Shown here: positions 38,610-47,601 of the stretch, one piece after another
How the letters are laid out: each line of letters opens with the position of its first letter
Numbering within the stretch: position 1 is the first letter of the stretch
DNA from: Sphingomonas pituitosa NBRC 102491
GTDB lineage: Bacteria > Pseudomonadota > Alphaproteobacteria > Sphingomonadales > Sphingomonadaceae
Reading direction: 5' to 3'
Assembly: GCF_001598435.1 (NCBI RefSeq)
Contig: NZ_BCYY01000008.1
Location: 62,001 to 126,000, forward strand
Length of the DNA stretch: 64,000 bases
Program-made: the position numbers and the translations under genes
The notes under the pieces: model-generated
What the model was told of the DNA's origin: nothing
Seen by the model: the letters and a program-made list of their open reading frames with translations, nothing else
The model's database searches: none

Positions 38610-39071
38610 GGTCCAGCCCGGAAATCGACCCGACTCGTTTGGTTAACCGCGCGCTAAGCCCCATCTGCTAGCGACAGGGATCGAAATTCCCGGAAAAGCT
38701 TTGTGCCGCCGGGGAATGAAATCTTGCCCATCTGCGCCCAGTTGCCGCAACGACACAGCGGTGCTAGGCAGGATAAGCTTCCGGCACTGCGCCGGATAAG
38801 GCCCGCGACGCTTCTTTTGTCGCGACAGTTCAGGTTGACGTTCGCATGAGGCAATTTCCCCACCGTCCGCATCGCCAGGCCCTCGCGGCCGGCAGCGTGG
38901 CGATGGTGGAGCAAGGGGACCGCCGGTCCGCTCGTGCCCGTGCAGCAACAGCAGTTTTTGAAACCCGCGCCACCCGGATCGGCCTCGCCGGTCGCCGGGT
39001 GCGCTTCTTGTATCGCGCGCTCGCGCCCCATTCCTTCGAGGAACTGTGCCGGCGCGCCCGGAGAATCATAA
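38610..39071. other. 462-bp leader region upstream of RNase E
   Basis: This gap separates the divergent amidase and rne genes. It contains hairpins at 38804-38824 (CGCGAC with GTCGCG) and 38870-38905 (CATCGCCA with TGGCGATG), so a long structured 5' leader of rne is plausible. RNase E autoregulates through its leader in other bacteria; that role here is inference. Overlapping open frames have no ribosome site or similarity, and I see no gene. Confidence 0.5.
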
Positions 39072-41723
39072 ATGACCATGCGTATGCTGATCGACGCACG
39101 CCACCGGGAGGAAACCCGCGTGGCCGTCGTCAAAGGGAATCGAATCGAGGAATTTGACTTCGAGTCCGCTGAGCGCAAGCAGCTCAAGGGCAATATCTAT
39201 CTCGCGAAGGTGACCCGCGTCGAACCGTCGCTGCAGGCGGCGTTCGTCGATTACGGCGGCAACCGCCACGGCTTCCTCGCCTTCTCGGAAATTCACCCCG
39301 ACTATTACCAGATCCCCAAGGAAGACCGCGAAGCACTGCTGCGCGAAGAGGCCGAGCACGCCGCGCAGGAAGCGGCGCTGCGCGAGGCCGATGGGGACGA
39401 CGACGACGATCACCACGACCATGATCACGACGACCATGAAGACGGCGTCGAAATGGTCGAGCGCGGCCATGACGACGAAGAGGCGTCGGAAGGCGAGGAT
39501 GCGCCGCAGGGCGGCCGCCGCCGTCGCGGTCGCGGCGCCAATGGCGACGAGGCCGAGGCGCTGCGCCAGCGCCGCATGAACCTGCGCCGCCGCTACAAGA
39601 TCCAGGACGTGATCCGCCGCCGCCAGGTGCTGCTGGTCCAGGTCGTCAAGGAAGAGCGCGGCAACAAGGGTGCGGCGCTGACCACCTATCTCAGCCTCGC
39701 CGGCCGCTACTGCGTGCTGATGCCGAACACCGCGCATGGCGGCGGCATCTCGCGCAAGATCAACTCGGCCGCCGATCGCAAGCGCCTCAAGGGCATCATG
39801 GCGGACCTCAAGCTGCCCGCCTCGATGGGCTGCATCGTCCGCACCGCAGGCCTCCAGCGCACCAAGACCGAGATCAAGCGCGACTTCGACTATCTCGCCC
39901 GCCTGTGGGACGAGATTCGCGAGAAGACGCTGACCTCGTCGGCGCCCGCGCTCGTCTATGGCGACAGCGACCTAATGAAGCGGGCGATCCGCGACATCTA
40001 CAACCGCGACATCGACGAGGTGATCGTCGAGGGCGAGGACGGCTATCGCCAGGCCAAGGACTTCATGAAGCTCCTGATGCCCAGCCATGCGCGCAAGGTG
40101 AAGCAATATGCCGATGCGGTGCCGCTGTTTCAGCGCGCCGGCGTCGAGGAGCAGCTGTCGGCGATGTACCACCCGGTGGTGCAGCTTAAGTCCGGCGGCT
40201 ATCTGGTGATCAACCCGACCGAGGCTTTGGTCTCGATCGACATCAACTCGGGCCGCTCGACGCGCGAGCACAATATCGAGCAGACCGCGACCGCGACCAA
40301 CCTCGAGGCCGCCCAGGAAATCGCCCGCCAGCTCCGCCTGCGCGACATGGCGGGCCTGGTCGTGATCGACTTCATCGACATGGATCATTCGTCCAACGTC
40401 CGTAAGGTCGAGAAGGCGATGAAGGAGGCGCTGAAGAACGATCGCGCCCGCATCCAGGTCGGCCGCATCTCGCCCTTCGGCCTGATGGAAATGAGCCGCC
40501 AGCGCCTGCGCACCGGCGTGCTCGAAGCCTCCACCCGCACCTGCCCGCATTGCGAGGGCACCGGCCTGGTCCGCACCGCCTCGTCGGCCGGCCTGTCGGC
40601 GCTGCGCATGATCGAGGACGAGGCCGCCCGCGGCCGCGGCTCGGAGATCCTGCTGCGCGCCAGCCAGGAAGCGGCCTTCTACGTGCTCAACAAGAAGCGC
40701 GGCGAACTCGCCGAGATCGAGGATCGCTACGGCGTGATGATCGAAGTCGCGGCGGACGGCGAGCTGGAAGGCGCGCGCATGACCGTCGAGGCCTCGGGCC
40801 CGCCGCCGGCCTATGCGCCGAAGATCGAGCCGCTGATCGAGGAGCCGGAAGAGGACTTCGTCGAGGAAATCGAGGAAGAAGAAGAAGAGCTGGAGGTCGA
40901 GGCGGAAGCCGAAACCGCCGAGCCGCGCGAGCGTGGCGAACGCCCCGAGCGTGCCGAGCGTGACGGCGAAGGCCGGGGCAAGCGCCGTCGTCGTCGTCGC
41001 GGTCGTGGCCGTCGTGGTCGCGAGGAAGGCGAAGGCCAGGACGAGCAGGCCGAGACCGAAGGCGCCGAGGGTGAAGCCGACGAGGCCGAACCGGCCGAAG
41101 TCGAGGCGGAAGCCGAGACCGAGGAAACCGCCGCCCAGCGCGAGGAAGGCGAGCGCAACCGCAAGCGCCGTCGTCGCGGCCGTCGCGGCGGTCGTCGCGG
41201 TGCCGGCGAGGAGGGCGCCGAGCAGGCTTCGGACGAGGCCGACGAATCGGTCGATGCCGAGGCAGAGGCCCCCGCGCCTGAGCCCGTCGCCGAAGCCGCG
41301 CCTGCACCGGAAGCTGTAGAGGCGGAAGCCGAAGCACCCGCGCCGAAGAAGCGGCGCACCCGCAAGAAGGCCGATGCCGAAGCCGCACCCGCGGAAGAAG
41401 CGCCGGTCGCGGTAGCGACACCGGCCGACGAAGCGCTGGCCAAGCCGAAGCGCACCCGTCGCAAGAAGGCGGACGTCGAGGCGGACGCCGCACCGGTCGT
41501 CGTCGAGGCGGCGGCTGAAGAAGCGCCTGCCAAGCCGAAACGCACGCGTCGCAAGAAGGCGGATGCCGCAGCCGAAGCGGCGCCGGAAGCGCCTGCCGTC
41601 GAAGCTCCGATCGCGCAGGACGATGCCAAGGAAGCGGACGCCGATGAAGCGCCCGCAGCCGACACATCGTCCGAAGACGGCCAGCCCCGTCGCGGCTGGT
41701 GGCAGCGGACCTTCGGCGCCTGA
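39072..41723 (+). CDS. rne: Ribonuclease E
   Basis: An 883-residue endoribonuclease and degradosome scaffold. The N-terminal half is catalytic: the S1 domain begins NIYLAKVTRVEPSLQAAFVDYG and is interrupted at about residues 100-165 by an Asp/His- then Arg-rich insertion, typical of alphaproteobacterial RNase E. The DNase I-like part has the metal residues in SIDINSGRST and IDFIDMD, and the zinc link is CPHCEGTG. From about residue 600 the C-terminus is disordered, with alternating glutamate-rich and arginine-rich blocks (RGKRRRRRRGRGRRGR) and Ala/Pro-KRTRRKK repeats, likely RNA- and partner-binding. The ATG at 39072 follows GGAG by eight bases. Confidence 0.96.
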   Translation: MTMRMLIDARHREETRVAVVKGNRIEEFDFESAERKQLKGNIYLAKVTRVEPSLQAAFVDYGGNRHGFLAFSEIHPDYYQIPKEDREALLREEAEHAAQEAALREADGDDDDDHHDHDHDDHEDGVEMVERGHDDEEASEGEDAPQGGRRRRGRGANGDEAEALRQRRMNLRRRYKIQDVIRRRQVLLVQVVKEERGNKGAALTTYLSLAGRYCVLMPNTAHGGGISRKINSAADRKRLKGIMADLKLPASMGCIVRTAGLQRTKTEIKRDFDYLARLWDEIREKTLTSSAPALVYGDSDLMKRAIRDIYNRDIDEVIVEGEDGYRQAKDFMKLLMPSHARKVKQYADAVPLFQRAGVEEQLSAMYHPVVQLKSGGYLVINPTEALVSIDINSGRSTREHNIEQTATATNLEAAQEIARQLRLRDMAGLVVIDFIDMDHSSNVRKVEKAMKEALKNDRARIQVGRISPFGLMEMSRQRLRTGVLEASTRTCPHCEGTGLVRTASSAGLSALRMIEDEAARGRGSEILLRASQEAAFYVLNKKRGELAEIEDRYGVMIEVAADGELEGARMTVEASGPPPAYAPKIEPLIEEPEEDFVEEIEEEEEELEVEAEAETAEPRERGERPERAERDGEGRGKRRRRRRGRGRRGREEGEGQDEQAETEGAEGEADEAEPAEVEAEAETEETAAQREEGERNRKRRRRGRRGGRRGAGEEGAEQASDEADESVDAEAEAPAPEPVAEAAPAPEAVEAEAEAPAPKKRRTRKKADAEAAPAEEAPVAVATPADEALAKPKRTRRKKADVEADAAPVVVEAAAEEAPAKPKRTRRKKADAAAEAAPEAPAVEAPIAQDDAKEADADEAPAADTSSEDGQPRRGWWQRTFGA

Positions 41724-41731
41724 GGAAGATC

Positions 41732-41760
41732 CCCGGCGCGACGTGTCGCGCCGGGACTTT
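41732..41760 (+). terminator. Probable terminator after rne
   Basis: An 11-bp perfect inverted repeat (CCCGGCGCGAC with GTCGCGCCGGG) lies 8 bp after the rne stop and is followed by a short, interrupted T-run. Confidence 0.6.
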
Positions 41761-41824
41761 CAATGTTGGTTCAGGGCGTTATTGCCAGGGCAGCCCTTTG
41801 AACGAGTCCCCGGGAGTATCGATC

Positions 41825-43201
41825 ATGGCGCGCATCCACCGATTGGCCACGCTGCTCGCGATGCTCTGCCTCGCATCGTTCGCGTCGCGCCCGGCAATGG
41901 CGCAGTCGGTGCTGCGCGACGCCGAGACCGAGGCGCTGCTGGCGGACATGGCGAAGCCCCTGTTCACCGCCGCCGGGCTCAATCCCGCCAACGGCAAGGT
42001 GGTGCTGATCGCCGATCCGTCGATCAACGCCTTCGTCGCGGGCGGGCAGATCGTCTATGTCAACGCCGGCCTGATCGACGCGGCGGATACCGCCAATCAG
42101 GTCCAGGGCGTCGTCGCCCACGAAATCGGTCATATCGTCGGCGGCCATGCCGTGTTCCAGCGCGACGGCGGCTATGGCAACATCTCGATCCTCAGCCTGC
42201 TGCTCGGCGCCGCGGCGATGGCGGCGGGCTCGGCCGAGGCCGGCACCGGCATCCTGATGGCAGGCCAGCGCGCCGCGATCGGCAAGTATCTCGCCTATAG
42301 CCGCGTGCAGGAATCCTCGGCCGATGCGGCCGGCGTGCGCTTCCTCAACAACGCAGGCATCACCGGCAAGGGCATGCTCGGCTTCTTCGAGAAGCTGACG
42401 CAGGAGATGCATCGCTACGGCTATTACAGCACCGATCCCGAAGTCGATCCGTTCGCGCAGACGCACCCGATGTCGCAGGACCGCGTGCAGACGCTGAAGG
42501 CCGATCTCGAAGGCTCGCCGAACTGGACCAAGCCGCTCGACCCCGATCTCGAGCGCCGCTTCAAGCGCGTCCAGGCCAAGCTGCGCGGCTATACCAACGA
42601 TCCGAAAAAGACGCTGCGGATTTACCCAAAGACGGACAATTCGATTCCGGCGCACTATGCTCGCGCCTACGCCTATCACCAGTCGGGCTATCCCGAGCAG
42701 GCCGCCGAAGAGACGGCGGCACTGGTGAAGCTGGCGCCGAACGACCCCTATTTCCTCGAACTGCAGGGCCAGATCCTGCTCGAATCGGGCCAGCCCCAGG
42801 CCTCGCTCGATCCGCTGCGCAAGGCGACCCAGTTGTCGAACAACGCCCCGCTGATCGCCAGCACCTTCGGCCACGCGCTGGTCGCGACCGAGGACAAGGC
42901 GAACCTGAACGAGGCAGAGCAGGTGCTGCGCGATTCGCTGACGCGCGATCGCGACAATCCCTTCGCCTGGATCAATCTCGGCACCGTCTATGATCGCAAG
43001 GGCGACGAGCCGCGCACCGCGCTCGCCACCGCCGAGCGCGCCAACCTGGTCGGCGATGCCCGCACCGCGATGGTCAGCGCGCGACGGGCGATGGGCGGCC
43101 TGCCGCAGGGCTCGCCCGAATGGATCCGCGCGCAGGACATCGCGATGGTCTCCGAACAGGCGATGAAGGACGACAAGCGCAAGGGACGCGGCGGGCAATA
43201 A
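41825..43201 (+). CDS. M48-family periplasmic metalloprotease with TPR region (BepA-like)
   Basis: A 458-residue secreted zinc protease. The signal peptide ends near PAMAQ. The zinc motif is HEIGH (H99, E100, H103) in QGVVAHEIGHIVGGH, the third ligand is in VQESSADAAG, and a C-terminal half of TPR-like helices starts around residue 280. This matches the BepA/YfgC group, which assists outer-membrane protein and LPS-translocon assembly and degrades stalled proteins. The ATG at 41825 is the natural signal-peptide start. Its stop overlaps the start of the DsbA-family gene (TAATG). Confidence 0.93.
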   Translation: MARIHRLATLLAMLCLASFASRPAMAQSVLRDAETEALLADMAKPLFTAAGLNPANGKVVLIADPSINAFVAGGQIVYVNAGLIDAADTANQVQGVVAHEIGHIVGGHAVFQRDGGYGNISILSLLLGAAAMAAGSAEAGTGILMAGQRAAIGKYLAYSRVQESSADAAGVRFLNNAGITGKGMLGFFEKLTQEMHRYGYYSTDPEVDPFAQTHPMSQDRVQTLKADLEGSPNWTKPLDPDLERRFKRVQAKLRGYTNDPKKTLRIYPKTDNSIPAHYARAYAYHQSGYPEQAAEETAALVKLAPNDPYFLELQGQILLESGQPQASLDPLRKATQLSNNAPLIASTFGHALVATEDKANLNEAEQVLRDSLTRDRDNPFAWINLGTVYDRKGDEPRTALATAERANLVGDARTAMVSARRAMGGLPQGSPEWIRAQDIAMVSEQAMKDDKRKGRGGQ

Positions 43202-43965
43202 TGGTTCGGTTGAAGCTTCTTTTCGGCGGCGCGCTGCTCGCCGCCGCCATCCTCGGCGGCCTCGTCGTGCTCGGGCTGCAGGCGCTGCTGCCGGGAATCG
43301 GCGGCGACAAGGCGCAGGTCGAGCGGATCGTCCACAGCTATCTGCTCGAAAATCCCGCCATCCTGCGCGAGATGATGGAGAAGCTCCAGCAGCAGGAAAA
43401 TGCCGAGGCGCAGAAGGCGCAGGATAGCGCACAGGCGGCCGTTCCCGCCGCGCTGCCGGCACTCACCACGCCGTTCGCCAGCGCCTGGGCGGGCAATCCG
43501 AACGGCGACGTTACCGTCACCGTGTTCATGGACTATGCCTGCGGCTATTGCCGCGCGAGCCTGCCGGGCCTGGCCGAGCTGATCGCCAAGGATCCGAACG
43601 TCCGCGTCGTCTACCGAGAATATCCGGTGCTGGGCGAGGCGAGCGTCACCGCCGCCCGCTTCGCGCTCGCCGCCGCGCAAGCGGGCAAGTTCCGCGCTTT
43701 CCACGATGCGCTGTTCGCCAGCGGCGGCCCCAGCAACGCGACGATCAGCGACGCGATCGCCAAGGCCGGACTCGATCCCGCAGCAACGCAGAAGCTGGCC
43801 AACAGTGACGCGATCGCCAAGGAGATCGACGCCAACCACCGGCTGGGCGCCAGGCTGGCGATGAACGGCACGCCCGCCTGGGTGGTCGGCAAGCAGATCC
43901 TCTACGGCGCGCGCGACTATCAAGCGCTGGCCGATGCGGTAGCGATAGCGCGGAAGACGAAGTAG
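43201..43965 (+). CDS. DsbA-family thiol-disulfide oxidoreductase
   Basis: A 254-residue protein with an N-terminal anchor or signal (LLFGGALLAAAILGGLVVLGL), a helical region with LENPAILREMMEKLQQQE, and a thioredoxin fold with active-site CGYC (C114, C117) and the cis-proline GTPAW. The N-terminal helix and overall plan resemble COG1651 (ScsC/Com1-like) proteins, where it can drive oligomerisation. It forms or isomerises disulphides in the periplasm. It is translationally coupled to the M48 protease, suggesting a joint role in envelope protein quality control. Confidence 0.92.
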   Translation: MVRLKLLFGGALLAAAILGGLVVLGLQALLPGIGGDKAQVERIVHSYLLENPAILREMMEKLQQQENAEAQKAQDSAQAAVPAALPALTTPFASAWAGNPNGDVTVTVFMDYACGYCRASLPGLAELIAKDPNVRVVYREYPVLGEASVTAARFALAAAQAGKFRAFHDALFASGGPSNATISDAIAKAGLDPAATQKLANSDAIAKEIDANHRLGARLAMNGTPAWVVGKQILYGARDYQALADAVAIARKTK

Positions 43966-43986
43966 CGGGCCTCCCGCCACGGCTCA

Positions 43987-44023
43987 AAGCGTTTCCTCCC
44001 CCGCCAGGGGGGAGGAAACGCTT
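43987..44023. repeat. Perfect palindromic repeat between dsbA-like and ABC genes
   Basis: Fifteen-base arms (AAGCGTTTCCTCCCC and its complement) surround a CGCCAGG-type loop. The CTCCCCCGCCAGG core is shared with the element at 33003-33112. It lies 21 bp after the DsbA-family stop and could also act as a terminator, though no T-run follows. Confidence 0.8.
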
Positions 44024-44104
44024 GATTCTACGGGAGGCGCCACCTTGCCCTAGGATGAGCGCCACCCTAGCTATCGGACTCCTTCCGGCCGGGGCCTCCA
44101 ATCC

Positions 44105-45031
44105 ATGCAACCCATCCTGTCGCTACGCCAGGTCAGCAAGACCTATGCGTCTGGCCATACCGCGCTCGACCATGTCGATCTCGACATCCAGCGGGGCGAG
44201 ATATTTGCGCTGCTCGGGCCGAACGGCGCGGGCAAGACCACGCTGATTTCGATCATCTGTGGCATCGTCACGCCCAGCACGGGCACGATCCTGGTCGACG
44301 GGCACGATGCCATCCGCCAGCCCCGCGCCGCGCGTTCGAAGATCGGGCTGGTGCCGCAGGAGATCGCGGTCGACATGTTCTCGCGCGTCGGTTCGGCCGC
44401 GCGCTATTCGCGCGGGCTGTTCGGCAAGGCGCCCGACCATGGCTATTGCGACCAGCTCCTAAAGGACCTGTCGCTGTGGGACAAGCGAGACGCCAAGATC
44501 ATGGAGTTGTCGGGCGGGATGAAGCGCCGGGTGATGATCGCCAAGGCGCTCAGCCACGAGCCCGAGATCCTGTTCCTCGACGAGCCGACCGCCGGCGTCG
44601 ACGTGGAACTCCGCCGCGACATGTGGAGGCTGATCGGGCGCCTGCGCGACCGCGGCACCACCATCATCCTGACCACGCATTATATCGAGGAGGCCGAGGA
44701 AATGGCCGATCGGGTGGGCGTGATCAACAAGGGCAAGCTGCTGCTGGTCGAGGAGAAGGCCGCGCTGATGAAGAAGCTCGGCAAGCGCGAGCTGGACCTC
44801 AGCCTGGTCGAGCCGCTCGCCGCCATCCCGCCCGAGCTCGGCGAATGGCAGCTGAGCCTCGCCGACGAGGGCCACCGGTTGCGCTATACCTTCGACGCGC
44901 AGGCCGAGCGGACCGGCATCCCGTCGCTGCTGCGCAAGCTGCACGACCTCAACATCGCCTTCAAGGATCTCGACACGTCCAAGTCGAGCCTCGAGGACAT
45001 CTTCGTCGACCTGGTGGGGGCACAGGCATGA
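44105..45031 (+). CDS. ABC-2-type transporter ATP-binding protein
   Basis: A 308-residue ABC ATPase. Walker A is GPNGAGKTT, the Q-loop is [10 protein letters not shown], the signature is [16 protein letters not shown], Walker B is [13 protein letters not shown], and the switch is [15 protein letters not shown]. The C-terminal 80 residues are a regulatory extension as in NodI, DrrA and YadG exporters. Substrate is unknown. It overlaps the permease start by four bases (ATGA), and the two form an exporter. The intergenic palindrome precedes it. Confidence 0.93.
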   Translation: MQPILSLRQVSKTYASGHTALDHVDLDIQRGEIFALLGPNGAGKTTLISIICGIVTPSTGTILVDGHDAIRQPRAARSKIGLVPQEIAVDMFSRVGSAARYSRGLFGKAPDHGYCDQLLKDLSLWDKRDAKIMELSGGMKRRVMIAKALSHEPEILFLDEPTAGVDVELRRDMWRLIGRLRDRGTTIILTTHYIEEAEEMADRVGVINKGKLLLVEEKAALMKKLGKRELDLSLVEPLAAIPPELGEWQLSLADEGHRLRYTFDAQAERTGIPSLLRKLHDLNIAFKDLDTSKSSLEDIFVDLVGAQA

Positions 45032-45798
45032 ACGGCATCAACTTTCCCGGCATCTGGGCGATCTACAAGTTCGAGATGGCGCGCACCGTGCGCACGCTCT
45101 GGCAGTCGATCGCGACCCCGGTGATCACCACCTCGCTCTATTTCGTCGTGTTCGGCGGCGCGATCGGCAGCCGGATCGACGCGATCCACGGGGTGAATTA
45201 CGGCAGCTTCCTGGTGCCGGGCCTGATCATGCTCTCGCTGCTGATGCAGAGCATCGCCAACGCGTCGATCGGCATCTACTTTCCCAAGTTCACCGGCACG
45301 GTGTTCGAACTGCTCTCGGCGCCGATCTCGGCGATCGAGCTGGTGGTGGGGTTCGTGGGTGCTGCGGCGACCAAGTCGGTGGTGATCGGGCTGATCATCC
45401 TCGCCACTTCCGCGCTGTTCGTGCCGCTGCGGGTGGATCATCCGGCGGCGATGCTCGCCTTCCTGGTGCTGACCGCGGTGACGTTCAGCATGTTCGGCTT
45501 CATCATCGGTATCTGGGCGAAGAGCTTCGAACAGCTCAACATCGTGCCCTCGCTGCTGGTGACCCCCCTCACCTTCCTCGGCGGCGCCTTCTACTCGATC
45601 GACATGCTGCCCGAGCCCTGGCACACCGTGAGCCTGTTCAACCCGGTGGTGTATCTGGTCAGCGGCTTCCGCTGGAGCTTCTTCGGCCACGGCGATGTCG
45701 GCATCGCCTGGAGCCTGGGCTTCACCGGCCTCTTCCTGCTGCTGTGCCTGGCGCTGATCGTGTGGATCTTCCGGACCGGGTACCGGCTGAAGAACTGA
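45028..45798 (+). CDS. ABC-2-type transporter permease
   Basis: A 256-residue membrane protein with six hydrophobic segments, matching the ABC-2 permease family (YadH/NodJ-like), including [18 protein letters not shown] and the late [16 protein letters not shown] typical of these proteins. It pairs with the ATPase encoded just upstream to export an unknown molecule, such as a lipid, glycan or drug. No accessory periplasmic or biosynthetic gene is nearby to identify the cargo. Confidence 0.93.
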   Translation: MNGINFPGIWAIYKFEMARTVRTLWQSIATPVITTSLYFVVFGGAIGSRIDAIHGVNYGSFLVPGLIMLSLLMQSIANASIGIYFPKFTGTVFELLSAPISAIELVVGFVGAAATKSVVIGLIILATSALFVPLRVDHPAAMLAFLVLTAVTFSMFGFIIGIWAKSFEQLNIVPSLLVTPLTFLGGAFYSIDMLPEPWHTVSLFNPVVYLVSGFRWSFFGHGDVGIAWSLGFTGLFLLLCLALIVWIFRTGYRLKN

Positions 45799-45841
45799 AC
45801 GGCGCTCCGCTCGTCAGTACCACGAAAATCAGGATTTGTAG

Positions 45842-45879
45842 TTAATATAGCCGGTGAAGAGATGCACCAGCTATATTAA
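45842..45879. promoter_or_regulatory. AT-rich inverted repeat before the chemoreceptor gene
   Basis: TTAATATAGC at 45842-45851 and its exact complement at 45870-45879 flank an 18-bp spacer that adds a GGT/ACC pairing. A second small palindrome, TCACTTAGTGA, follows at about 45889. The block is much more AT-rich than its surroundings. Candidate operator or hairpin controlling the chemoreceptor; the binding factor is unknown. Confidence 0.45.
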
Positions 45880-46020
45880 GCATCATAATCACTTAGTGAC
45901 TAAATCGATTGGAACCTATCAGAAGTACCGTTGTTTTGCGGTGCTTATACCTAGATGAAGCCGGCAAGGCGCACAGGTATAAGAAAATTGGGATCGCCCA
46001 CGCAAAAAATCCGGGAACAC

Positions 46021-47358
46021 ATGATGCTCTGGTTCGAATCGGTCGCACCTATCCGCCAAAAAACGATGGTCGCTTTCGGGAGCTTGGCCATCATCGCGCT
46101 CGTAACCGCGATCGTCGCCGCACTGGTACCTGCTCTTTGGGGAATATGTGCAGCCTTCGTCGGCAGCGGCGTGGCGATGCTGCTCGGCCTGCGCTTCCGC
46201 AGGGCGATCTGCGACCCCTATGTCACCACGGTGGTGCGCATGGAGGCGCTGGCTGCGGGCGACCTCGACAGTGAGATCCGGTTCACCGACTATCAGGATT
46301 GCGTGGGCCGGATGACCAAGGCGATGTTCATGTTTCGCGACGCGGCCGTCGTCCAGCAGCGAATGGCGGCCCAGCAGGCCGAAATCGTGCGGATCGTGGG
46401 CGAGCATCTCGGCGCCCTTTCCGGCGGCGACCTGACCCGGCCGATCGACGAGCGATTCCCCGAGGAATATGAAACGCTGCGCGGCAGCTACAACAAGACG
46501 CTGCAGGCGCTGGGCGAACTGATCGGTGCGGTTACCGTCAGCACCCAGTCGATCCGCAGCGGCGCGCGCGAGATCGCTTCGGCATCGGAAGACCTCGCGC
46601 GTCGCACCGAAGCCAACGCCGCGAGCCTGGAGGAAACCTCCGCCGCGACGACCGAGATGGACCAGCACCTCCGGGTCAGCGCATCGGCGTCGGCACAGAC
46701 GGTGCAGAGCACCAGCGAGGCGATCGCGACCGTGGCGGTCGGCCGGACATTGGCAGTGGAGGCGGTGACCGCGATGACCCGGGTCAGCGAGAATGCCAAG
46801 GGCATCGACAGCGTGATCGAGGGGTTGGACAAGATCGCCTTCCAGACGCGCGTTCTGGCGATGAACGCGGCGGTGGAGGCAGGCCGCGCCGGTGAGGCAG
46901 GCCGCGGATTCGCGGTGGTGGCGGACCTGGTTTCCGCGCTGGCGATGCGCGCCGAAGAGGAGGCCAAGCGCGCCAAGGAACAGCTGACGGTCACCCAATC
47001 GGGCATTCTTTCGGCCGTCGACGTGGTGCGCCGGGTCGATGGTGCGCTCGCCGATATCTCGGGCAATGTCGAAACCGTTTACGATCTTGTCGGGCGCATG
47101 GCGCTGGACAACCAGGCGCAGTCCGCGGCTATCAGCGAGATCAGCGTCGCGGTCGCGACGATGGACAACAGCACCCAGCAGAATGCGGCGATGGTCGAGC
47201 AGACCTCAGCCGCCGCCCGCAACCTCAACGCCGAGGTGGAGGTCCTTGCCGAAAACGCCGCCAAGTTCACCGTCGCTGATGGTAACGCTGCTGCCCGGCG
47301 CCCGGCCCTGCGGACGACGCGCCGCTCTTCGTCCCACCGCGTTGCGCTGGCTGCCTGA
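46021..47358 (+). CDS. Methyl-accepting chemotaxis protein without a periplasmic sensor domain
   Basis: A 445-residue receptor. Two adjacent hydrophobic helices (about 16-57) have almost no loop between them, so no periplasmic ligand domain exists. One or two HAMP-like segments follow (LAAGDLDSEI and LSGGDLTRPI). The signalling domain has the hairpin tip IAFQTRVLAMNAAVEAGRAG and GRGFAVVAD. The tip differs from consensus at QTN (here QTR) and DEV (here DLV). The tail lacks a clear CheR-binding pentapeptide. The start at 46021 is chosen over 45955, which has a poor ribosome site. It stands alone with no che genes here, so it probably senses a cytoplasmic or membrane signal. Confidence 0.88.
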   Translation: MMLWFESVAPIRQKTMVAFGSLAIIALVTAIVAALVPALWGICAAFVGSGVAMLLGLRFRRAICDPYVTTVVRMEALAAGDLDSEIRFTDYQDCVGRMTKAMFMFRDAAVVQQRMAAQQAEIVRIVGEHLGALSGGDLTRPIDERFPEEYETLRGSYNKTLQALGELIGAVTVSTQSIRSGAREIASASEDLARRTEANAASLEETSAATTEMDQHLRVSASASAQTVQSTSEAIATVAVGRTLAVEAVTAMTRVSENAKGIDSVIEGLDKIAFQTRVLAMNAAVEAGRAGEAGRGFAVVADLVSALAMRAEEEAKRAKEQLTVTQSGILSAVDVVRRVDGALADISGNVETVYDLVGRMALDNQAQSAAISEISVAVATMDNSTQQNAAMVEQTSAAARNLNAEVEVLAENAAKFTVADGNAAARRPALRTTRRSSSHRVALAA

Positions 47359-47601
47359 GGCAGGAGACGGCGGGCTTGCACGGGGGCGGGCCGCGTCCAT
47401 TCATGTTCCGCCGGCGCCCGGCGCGTCGGCGGCCCGCGCTTTGAACTCGCAAGCCTCCACGCACCGGTGGAGCGGCACATCCCCTCTGCTGCGCCCGGGC
47501 GCAAAGGTGCAAACAGGGCGCGCGTCCACCAAAACCGCGCACGCGCCCGAACATCCTGAACGCACGCCTGCGAAACCGCCGCAGGCCTGAACTTCCTGAA
47601 T

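Noticed and set aside
38846..39157. A 103-codon open frame upstream of and overlapping rne
   Set aside because: It overlaps the well-supported rne start in another frame and has arginine-rich composition typical of GC-rich non-coding frames.
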